Assembly: GCA_964584815.1 (NCBI GenBank)
Contig: CAZPBO010000062.1
Coordinates: 1 to 12,285 of the forward strand
DNA: 12,285 bases
Direction of reading: 5' to 3'
Origin: CAZPBO01 sp964584815
GTDB lineage: Bacteria; Planctomycetota; SKW154
Below, one piece after another: positions 6,842 through 12,285 of this stretch (its first letter is position 1; every line of letters begins with the position of its first letter). The position numbers were made by a program, and so were the translations under genes. The notes beneath the pieces were generated by a model. It did no database searches. It was not told where the DNA came from and saw nothing but the letters and a program-made list of their open reading frames with translations.

Positions 6842-8638
6842 TTACGAGAACGCTTCCTGCCAGCGAAACTGAAGCGCATACAACTCGGCATAAAGCCCGC
6901 CCTTACGCAGCAGTTCTTTATGGTCGCCTTCTTCTGCAACGCGTCCTGCGTTCATAACGAGAATTCTGTCGGCGTTACGAATAGTGGCAAGGCGATGGGC
7001 GATTATGACGGCGGTTCTGCCGGCAAGCACCCGCCCCATTGCGTCCTGAACAAGGCGTTCAGTCTGGCTGTCCACACTGGATGTTGCCTCATCAAGGATG
7101 ATGACGGCGGGCTTACGCACAAGCGCGCGGGCAAAGGAGAGCAGTTGCCGCTCCCCGACAGAAATGTCCGCACCCCGTTCAGCCAACTCCATATCCAGTC
7201 CGCCAACCCGCGACAAAAGCCCTGAAAGCCCCACCTCCTTAAGCGCCGTCTCTACATCATCACGCCCTATCCCGTCATCCCACAACCTTATGTTCTCAAA
7301 AAGGGTGTCAGCAAAGACAAAGAAGTCCTGCGGAACAAGGGCTATATGGCGACGCAGAAGCGCCTGATTCCATCGCCGCACATCCACATCCTCAACCAAC
7401 ACCTCGCCTTCTTGCGGCTCATAAAAGTGACAAATAAGATTTATGATAGAGGTTTTGCCTGCACCTGTAGGTCCGACAATCGCTATATGTTCTGAAGGGC
7501 GCACATCAAGGCTTACGCTATGCAGCACATCAACTTTGCCGTCGTAGGAGAAGCGAACAGAACGAAGAGCGAGGCGTCCTTCCACTTTCTGGGGGCGGAA
7601 ACCGTCTGATGGCAGAGTGAGGGGATTTTGTGTGTCAAGGAGGTTGAAGATGCGCTCGGCGGAAGCCATAGCGCGTTGGAGGATGGTGTATCGGTCGGCA
7701 AGCCCCAGTATAGGACGGAAGAAGCGGTTAAGCAGGCGCCAGAAGAGGAAGAACTGCCCAAGCGTGATGGCGGCACCAAGCACCGCGTGCGCCGCATAGA
7801 CCACTATCCCCGCCGTCGCCAACGCCATCAGCATCTCCACCGATGGATAAAAGAGAGCAAAATAGAAGATGCCCTCCCTTTGCTTCTCATAAAGTTGCTG
7901 GTTCATATCGGCGAGTTTGGCGCAATGTATCTGTTTTGTGCCGAATGATGAGACGACGCGTGCGCCCTGAACCGACTCGTTGATGTAGGCGTTGACGGAG
8001 GCGAGATGCTTTCGGACTTGTCGGAACGCAAGACGGGCGCGGCGACCAAAAAAGAGCGCCACCGCCACAAGCGGCGGCATCACACAGAACGCTATCAGCG
8101 TCATCTCCCAAGACGCGATAAACATCATCACAACAACACCAATAAGCACCGCCACATCACGAACCAGCATCACAAAGCCAGCACCGAACAACTCCTGAAG
8201 CGCGTTTATGTCGTTTGTCGTCCGCGTCACCAACCGCCCCACAGGATTTGTGTCAAAAAACCTGATATGAAGATGGAGAAGATGGGCGTAGAGGCGGTTG
8301 CGTAGGGTCGTTATGGCAGCAAGACTTGTTTTGCGCACAAGCACAATTCGGGAATATGACGCAAGAAACTCCGCCGCAAGGACAAGCAGATAAGCGCCTG
8401 TGAGCCAAGCGAGTTGTTTGAGGAAAGGGGACTTATCGGCGGCGGCAGTGGCGGCGGTAAGTGGTCCGTCAACCGCCACTTTTATCAACCACGGTCCCGT
8501 CAGCGCGGTGGCTGTCCCCACACCCAGTGAGATGAGGATGAAAACAATCGCCCGTTTATACGGCGCAAAATAACCCAAAAAGCGCCGCACAAGTCGCAAA
8601 TCATAAACCTTCCCCAATGTCTCCTCTTCATAGAACAT
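6842..8638 (-). CDS. Heterodimeric ABC exporter subunit, MdlB-like (catalytic Walker B, divergent signature)
   Basis: This is a 598-residue half-transporter with an N-terminal six-helix exporter domain (about 20-320) and a C-terminal ATPase domain (about 350-590). Walker A is GPTGAGKT at 389-396, the Q-loop Gln is 437, and Walker B ends LDE with catalytic Glu517. The H-loop His is 548. The signature is ISVGE at 492-496 instead of LSGGQ, as in the MdlB/YheH half of heterodimeric exporters, whose SxGxRQLLxFAR sequence it also resembles. It should pair with the product of the gene just upstream to export an unknown lipid, drug or peptide across the inner membrane. The ATG at 8638 is chosen over TTG at 8641: GGAG at 8647-8650 is then 8 nt away, and the ATG overlaps the upstream stop as TGATG. 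The two products are thus probably made in equal amounts. Confidence 0.93.
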   Translation of the reverse strand: MFYEEETLGKVYDLRLVRRFLGYFAPYKRAIVFILISLGVGTATALTGPWLIKVAVDGPLTAATAAADKSPFLKQLAWLTGAYLLVLAAEFLASYSRIVLVRKTSLAAITTLRNRLYAHLLHLHIRFFDTNPVGRLVTRTTNDINALQELFGAGFVMLVRDVAVLIGVVVMMFIASWEMTLIAFCVMPPLVAVALFFGRRARLAFRQVRKHLASVNAYINESVQGARVVSSFGTKQIHCAKLADMNQQLYEKQREGIFYFALFYPSVEMLMALATAGIVVYAAHAVLGAAITLGQFFLFWRLLNRFFRPILGLADRYTILQRAMASAERIFNLLDTQNPLTLPSDGFRPQKVEGRLALRSVRFSYDGKVDVLHSVSLDVRPSEHIAIVGPTGAGKTSIINLICHFYEPQEGEVLVEDVDVRRWNQALLRRHIALVPQDFFVFADTLFENIRLWDDGIGRDDVETALKEVGLSGLLSRVGGLDMELAERGADISVGERQLLSFARALVRKPAVIILDEATSSVDSQTERLVQDAMGRVLAGRTAVIIAHRLATIRNADRILVMNAGRVAEEGDHKELLRKGGLYAELYALQFRWQEAFS

Positions 8639-10383
8639 CAACTTTTCTCCGCTCTCTGCATATTGAAAATCTCAGCGTATATGCCGTTTTTCGCCAGCAG
8701 TTCGGCGTGCGTGCCTGCCTCCACCACCCGTCCTTTGTGCATCACAACAACGATGTCGGCAAGGCGCAGTGTTGAGAGGCGGTGCGCCGCTATCAGAACC
8801 GTCCTCCCGCGAAAATATCCTCGCAACCCTTCCAATATCTCTTCCTCTTTGTTTGCGTCCACACTGGAAAGGGCGTCATCCAGAATCAGAATATCGGGTT
8901 CTGTGATGAGTGCACGGGCGAGGGAGACCCTCTGTTTCTGCCCGCCTGACAGCATCAGTCCCCGCTCCCCCACCACCTGTTCCCAGCCGTTGGGAAACGC
9001 CTCAATCTCATCGGCTATTCCCGCAAGAGCGGCGTAGCGTTTGACGGTTTCTATGTCGGCGTCGGGGCGGCGATATCGGATGTTGTTGGCAATTGTATCG
9101 GAGAAGAGAAAAGGCTCCTGCGGCGCCACCGCAATGCGCCCCCGCAAGACACCAAGCGGCAGACGGCGAATGTCAACACCGCCAATCTTCACCGCGCCGC
9201 TTTCGGGGTCAAACAACCTGCACAAAAGCCCGATAAGCGTTGATTTGCCGCTCCCCACAGGACCCGTTATCGCCACAACAGAACCTGCAGGAATCTTAAG
9301 GTTCACATCGCGCAGGGCAAATTTTGAGTTGGGATAGCAGAAATTGACAGAGCAAAACTCTATGTCGCCGCGCAGACTGGCAACATCAATCGGATCGGCT
9401 GGCTCTTTTATATCAACAGGCGCTTTGATGAACTCCTCTATGCGGTCAAGGGAGGCAACACCTCTGTGGATTTCGGCAAAGAGCATTCCAAATCCCAGCA
9501 TCGGCCAGACAAGCATCATCTGATAGCCCATAAACTGGGTGAACTGACCATATGAGAGGGTGCCGGCGATGATGCGTTTTCCACCGAAGTAGAGTAGCAC
9601 CACAATGGCGGCTTCAATTATGACAAACAGGATAGCGTGTGTAATAGCGGAAACCCGTGCGAGCGAGACACCCGTTTCGTAGACCTTGTTGGACTCTTTC
9701 TGGAAGCGTTGAATATTTGGGGATTCCGCGTTGTAAGCACGGAGGATTCGGATGCCGGAGAACCCTTCTTGGGCGTGCGCGGAGACGGAGGCGAGTGCTT
9801 CCTGCAGGCGTCTTGAGCGCTCCCGCAAAAGCGGACCAAGAAGCCTTATCGTCACCCCGAGCCCCAGAAGCACCGCTCCCACCATAAGGGTCAACTCCAC
9901 CGAAACGGTGAGCATCATAACGAGTGCGCCAACGACAAGCACGCTTTCACGCACGAGGCGCACAAGCCCAAACTCCGCCACCGTTCTGACAGTTTGAATG
10001 TCGTTTGTGGCGCGGCTCATTATCTCCCCGCTGCGCGTCCTTACAAACCACGAATAGGACTGCCCCATTACGGAAGAAAAAAGGCGGTTGCGCATATCGC
10101 GCTCCAGCGCATACGCCGCAGGAACCAATGTCATCCGCCACAGAAACTCCGTCAGCGCCTCAAGCAGCGTCGCTCCAACCAACAGCCCGCAGTAAAGCCA
10201 CACCTTCTCTAGGCTTTTCTCTTTCACAAACGCGTCCACCGCCAGACCCAGAAGAAACGGCTTGGTCAACTGGAACACTTTGGTCAGAATACTGCCCGCA
10301 AAACCCGCCGTTATCTTCCCCTTGTAGGGACGCAAATACCCCCATAACCTTCTGGCAAAGTCAAAGACCACCCAGTTTCTCAC
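8638..10383 (-). CDS. Heterodimeric ABC exporter subunit, MdlA-like (degenerate Walker B)
   Basis: This 581-residue half-transporter has six membrane helices (about 20-310) followed by an ATPase domain. Walker A is GPVGSGKS at 374-381, the Q-loop Gln is 422, the signature is a canonical LSGGQ at 478-482, and the H-loop His is 534. Walker B ends LDD: Asp503 stands where the catalytic Glu should be. This is the known hallmark of the MdlA/YheI/TM287 half of heterodimeric exporters, in which one of the two ATP sites hydrolyses poorly. The LDDALSSVD sequence is very close to that of MdlA. The start is a GTG with no good ribosome site upstream (only GGGAT). No other Met occurs until residue 84, so the GTG is kept, and translation probably depends on ribosomes finishing the CooT-like gene 15 nt upstream. 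Confidence 0.92.
   Translation of the reverse strand: MRNWVVFDFARRLWGYLRPYKGKITAGFAGSILTKVFQLTKPFLLGLAVDAFVKEKSLEKVWLYCGLLVGATLLEALTEFLWRMTLVPAAYALERDMRNRLFSSVMGQSYSWFVRTRSGEIMSRATNDIQTVRTVAEFGLVRLVRESVLVVGALVMMLTVSVELTLMVGAVLLGLGVTIRLLGPLLRERSRRLQEALASVSAHAQEGFSGIRILRAYNAESPNIQRFQKESNKVYETGVSLARVSAITHAILFVIIEAAIVVLLYFGGKRIIAGTLSYGQFTQFMGYQMMLVWPMLGFGMLFAEIHRGVASLDRIEEFIKAPVDIKEPADPIDVASLRGDIEFCSVNFCYPNSKFALRDVNLKIPAGSVVAITGPVGSGKSTLIGLLCRLFDPESGAVKIGGVDIRRLPLGVLRGRIAVAPQEPFLFSDTIANNIRYRRPDADIETVKRYAALAGIADEIEAFPNGWEQVVGERGLMLSGGQKQRVSLARALITEPDILILDDALSSVDANKEEEILEGLRGYFRGRTVLIAAHRLSTLRLADIVVVMHKGRVVEAGTHAELLAKNGIYAEIFNMQRAEKS
8647..8650 (-). promoter_or_regulatory. Ribosome binding site of the MdlB-like exporter gene
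   Basis: GGAG on the minus strand lies 8 nt before the ATG at 8638 and only 5 nt before the in-frame TTG at 8641. It is embedded in the last codons of the MdlA-like gene, consistent with translational coupling. Confidence 0.6.
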
Positions 10384-10398
10384 CGCCGTATCCCGAAA

Positions 10399-10587
10399 TC
10401 AGCGCTCGCGAATGTATATCGCGTGTCCCTCAAGGTCAAGACGCACCAGTTCCCCTTCTATCTCCTTCTTCTCACCCAGAAGCCCCGTCAAAAGCAGTTT
10501 CCCCCCTTCAACACGGATTTCGGCAACATCCTTCATCACCAACTGCTCATCCTCACCCTTGACAAGATACACATTTGATGCGCACAT
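10399..10587 (-). CDS. CooT-like small protein (nickel-binding family)
   Basis: This 62-residue protein begins MCASNVYLV and is predicted to be almost entirely beta strand, with a conserved LVMKDVAEIRVEGG block. The pattern and size match the CooT family, whose founding member from Rhodospirillum rubrum binds nickel through Cys2 in a dimer and helps nickel loading of carbon monoxide dehydrogenase. Cys2 is present here. Many family members occur in bacteria without that enzyme, and their role is unknown. The start is the ATG at 10587, which puts Cys at position 2 as the family requires and leaves 8 nt to GGAGG at 10596-10600. An adjacent ATG at 10590 and a TTG at 10602 (inside the ribosome site) are less likely. 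It sits 15 nt from both neighbours within the exporter operon. No carbon monoxide dehydrogenase or other nickel enzyme is seen in the window. Confidence 0.75.
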   Translation of the reverse strand: MCASNVYLVKGEDEQLVMKDVAEIRVEGGKLLLTGLLGEKKEIEGELVRLDLEGHAIYIRER

Positions 10588-10595
10588 CATCTGCC

Positions 10596-10600
10596 CCTCC
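10596..10600 (-). promoter_or_regulatory. Ribosome binding site that fixes the CooT-like start
   Basis: GGAGG on the minus strand lies 8 nt before the ATG at 10587. The upstream in-frame TTG at 10602-10600 overlaps the site itself and so is excluded. The ATG at 10590 (5 nt) remains possible but would move Cys to position 3. Confidence 0.7.
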
Positions 10601-10602
10601 AA

Positions 10603-11121
10603 TCAGACAATCTCCGCTCCAAGAACATCCTTCATCTGCTTCAGCGCCCATTCGTGAGCGTCTTTGTCAAAAGAGGCGACACCTTCCCTGAAAACGCGCA
10701 CCGCAATGTCGCGGTTGCACAATTCCTCAACGGTATAAAGAACGCATATATTGGTGGCGACGCCGACCACCTCAACCACATCGGGACGGTTCGCCCGCAG
10801 ATAGTCATCCAGCACGGTGTCATAAAAAGCGCTGTAACGCCGTTTGTATATGAATACACCCCCCTCCGACAAATCCTCAAGTTCGGGAATCAAACGCGCC
10901 TCTTCTGTGCCCTTCACTGCGTGTTTGGGAAAGCGCGCAAACTCTTTGTCGTCCTCGTCGTGGCTGTCGCAGATGAAATAGATAGGCTCTCCCGCCTTCT
11001 TGAACTCCTCAACCTTTTTGCGCACAAAGGGAATGATTTTTCGCGCTTCATCGCCACAATAGAGCGGTCTTTGCGGCTCAAGAAACGCCCTCAACATATC
11101 AACAACAAACAACGCCCTCAT
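10603..11121 (-). CDS. Isochorismatase-fold cysteine hydrolase, probable nicotinamidase
   Basis: The 172-residue cytosolic protein has the Asp-Lys-Cys triad of the family: Asp8 in FVVDML, Lys93 in IYKRRYSAF, and Cys126 in GVATNICVLYT. The Val-Ala pair before the Cys motif sits at the usual cis-peptide position. Nicotinamidases additionally bind a metal through Asp-x-His and a later His. Asp52, His54 and His67 (in FPKHAVKGT) fit this, favouring nicotinamidase (nicotinamide to nicotinate, for NAD salvage) over isochorismatase. At 172 residues it is on the short side for PncA. The ATG has an excellent AAGGAGG site 6 nt upstream, which overlaps the stop codon of the preceding PLP enzyme gene. The context gives no other NAD salvage gene, so the substrate remains an inference; another amidohydrolase activity is possible. 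Confidence 0.87.
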   Translation of the reverse strand: MRALFVVDMLRAFLEPQRPLYCGDEARKIIPFVRKKVEEFKKAGEPIYFICDSHDEDDKEFARFPKHAVKGTEEARLIPELEDLSEGGVFIYKRRYSAFYDTVLDDYLRANRPDVVEVVGVATNICVLYTVEELCNRDIAVRVFREGVASFDKDAHEWALKQMKDVLGAEIV

Positions 11122-11132
11122 AGCGAACCTCC

Positions 11133-12266
11133 TTATGCAGGTTGCGCTCCCAACTCCTTAAGCGTCGCCAGAAAACGCTCCACCTCCTCTTCTGTGTTAT
11201 ACCAGTGAACAGATGCGCGAATCATCCCCCATCTGGCAGAGACCGCGATTTTTCTCTGCCGCAGCGCTTCCACAACCTTCTCCGCCTCCTTCACCTTGAA
11301 AGTCACAATACCGCTTCTGTGCGCTAGGTTCTCCCAGTTCGTGAAAAGGGAGAACCCCGCCTTCTGCAGACCTTCAGCAAGCACGGCGGCAAGATTGAGT
11401 GTGCGTTCGGCTACATTTTGCGGACCAACACGGTTATGCAGTTTGACGGCGGCGTTGAGAGCAAAAACAGGCGCAAAGGCGATGTTTCCGACCTCAAACC
11501 GTGCGGCGTCACGACGCACCTCAAGCCAACTGTTGTCCATCCGATACGGGTCGGGTGTTGAGTTCCAGCCGAAGACCGGTGGTTTAACCCATTCAAGAAA
11601 CGCACGGCGAACGAAAAGAACTCCGCTTCCCTCACCCGCGCAGAGCCATTTCACCCCTGTAAAAGCGGCGAAATCCGCACCCGCCGCCGTCAAATCTACA
11701 GGAAACGACCCCACCGTCTGCGTCAGATTCAGAACCAGAAGGACCGATTTGTCCTTAGCCAGCCGCCCCAGTTGGACGGGATCAAGGCGCCAGCCGCTTG
11801 AGAACTGCGTCACCGCCGCAACAACCGCCGCCGTCTGGGGGGTTATCTGCTCCGCATAAGACTCAACAGAAAGCGCGCCGTCCACCGCCTTCACCCAACG
11901 CACCCCAAAACCGTGATGCAAAAAAGGAAGCGTCGTTGTGGGAAATTCCGTCTCCGCTGCCACTATCTCGCTCTTCCCTGTCCGCTTAAGCATCATCGCA
12001 ATCAGGTTCATCCCAAGTGAGGTTGAAGGCAGAAATGCAATCTCCTCTGGTGTGACATTCAGCAGAGACGCAACGGTCTTACGGGTCTCTTCTGTGCGGT
12101 CGCGCCATATCTGGTTGACATCACCGCTGCGCTGGGCTGCTTCATCGTAGTAGGCATCGGCTGCGGCAGCCACACTGCGTGGCACAATCCCCATCGCCGC
12201 CGTGTTCAAATACGCCCACTCCCGCAGCCCCTCAAACTCCTCACGCAACTTCTCCAGACTCTCCAT
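11133..12266 (-). CDS. Class V PLP-dependent aminotransferase-fold enzyme with Asn at the cofactor Asp position
   Basis: This 377-residue fold-type I enzyme resembles the cysteine desulfurase / isopenicillin N epimerase branch of class V. Landmarks are YLNTAAMGIVP near the N-terminus, STSLGMNL at 81-88 (phosphate binding), TGVKWLCAGEGSG with the Schiff-base Lys206, and RASVHWYNTEEEV at the C-terminus. Gln183 lies 23 residues before the lysine, as in SufS. The family Asp three residues before that Gln is Asn180 here. There is no Cys in the loop where desulfurases carry their nucleophile, so it is not a desulfurase. Reaction and substrate are unknown. The ATG at 12266 is used rather than TTG at 12272 because AAGGAG at 12273-12278 is 6 nt from the ATG. 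It heads the operon as far as the window shows; the promoter is not included. Confidence 0.87.
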   Translation of the reverse strand: MESLEKLREEFEGLREWAYLNTAAMGIVPRSVAAAADAYYDEAAQRSGDVNQIWRDRTEETRKTVASLLNVTPEEIAFLPSTSLGMNLIAMMLKRTGKSEIVAAETEFPTTTLPFLHHGFGVRWVKAVDGALSVESYAEQITPQTAAVVAAVTQFSSGWRLDPVQLGRLAKDKSVLLVLNLTQTVGSFPVDLTAAGADFAAFTGVKWLCAGEGSGVLFVRRAFLEWVKPPVFGWNSTPDPYRMDNSWLEVRRDAARFEVGNIAFAPVFALNAAVKLHNRVGPQNVAERTLNLAAVLAEGLQKAGFSLFTNWENLAHRSGIVTFKVKEAEKVVEALRQRKIAVSARWGMIRASVHWYNTEEEVERFLATLKELGAQPA

Positions 12267-12272
12267 CCCCAA

Positions 12273-12278
12273 CTCCTT
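12273..12278 (-). promoter_or_regulatory. Ribosome binding site that fixes the start of the class V PLP enzyme
   Basis: AAGGAG on the minus strand is 6 nt from the ATG at 12266. The in-frame TTG at 12272 directly abuts it and is too close to be used. Confidence 0.75.
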
Positions 12279-12285
12279 ACCAGAA

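Noticed and set aside
6842..10383. Two independent homodimeric MsbA-like exporters
   Set aside because: The complementary Walker B and signature defects and the overlapping genes point to one heterodimer.
10005..10562. 185-codon plus-strand open frame across the MdlA-like start and CooT-like gene
   Set aside because: It is antisense to two well-supported genes, its translation is rich in Pro, Ser and Thr with no recognisable domain, and it runs through unrelated gene boundaries.
10654..11208. 184-codon plus-strand open frame opposite the nicotinamidase-like gene
   Set aside because: It is a mirror of a gene with a full catalytic triad and metal ligands, and no domain is recognisable in its translation.
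11296..11859. 187-codon plus-strand open frame opposite the class V PLP enzyme
   Set aside because: The translation is Arg/Ala/Ser/Pro-rich without motifs, and the opposite strand clearly encodes a PLP enzyme.
11133..12266. Cysteine desulfurase (SufS/NifS) assignment
   Set aside because: The fold and the YNTEEEV ending are similar, but no Cys lies in the loop before RASVHWYN where the desulfurase nucleophile sits, and the cofactor Asp is Asn.
1..12285. CRISPR array, tRNA, rRNA, insertion sequence or long direct repeats
   Set aside because: Reading both strands showed no spaced repeats, cloverleaf sequence, transposase motif or terminal inverted repeats, and coding genes fill nearly all of the window.

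Overview
The window is gene-dense bacterial DNA with moderately high G+C. Ten protein genes fill almost all of it: nine on the minus strand and one on the plus strand. Most genes have strong AGGAG/GGAGG ribosome binding sites, and stops and starts often overlap as ATGA or TGATG. A predicted lipoprotein and a large signal-peptide protein of the DUF3857/transglutaminase type suggest a diderm (Gram-negative type) bacterium, possibly from an uncultured or candidate phylum. The sequence alone does not settle the lineage. I see no rRNA, tRNA, CRISPR array, insertion sequence or phage gene. The longest gap between genes is 95 nt (6747-6841).

Reading the minus strand in the direction of transcription, the first block (12266 to 6842) looks like one operon of five genes. 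It encodes a class V PLP enzyme, a nicotinamidase-like cysteine hydrolase, a small CooT-like (nickel-binding family) protein, and the two halves of an MdlA/MdlB-type heterodimeric ABC exporter. Intergenic gaps are 11 to 15 nt, and the exporter genes overlap. The two exporter subunits carry complementary defects in their ATPase sites, so one consensus and one degenerate site are expected. The operon's promoter lies outside the window.

Next comes a class V aminotransferase of the alanine-glyoxylate/serine-pyruvate group (6746 to 5673), separated from the exporter by 95 nt with at best a weak promoter. A good sigma-70-like promoter at 5627-5655 then starts a third unit of three overlapping genes (5597 to 689). 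These are a lipoprotein whose transglutaminase-like domain has lost all three catalytic residues, an exported paralogue that keeps Cys-His-Asp, and a cytosolic LOG-family nucleotide phosphoribohydrolase. This active-enzyme plus pseudoenzyme pair is the most unusual thing in the window. On the plus strand, a small membrane-bound DUF457/YdjM-type protein (34-630) converges on the LOG gene across 58 nt, with no convincing terminator.

Two further points merit attention. The class V enzyme at the head of the first operon has Asn where the family has its cofactor-binding Asp. Synonymous codon choice also switches in blocks, even inside single genes, between C-ending and G/T-ending codons.
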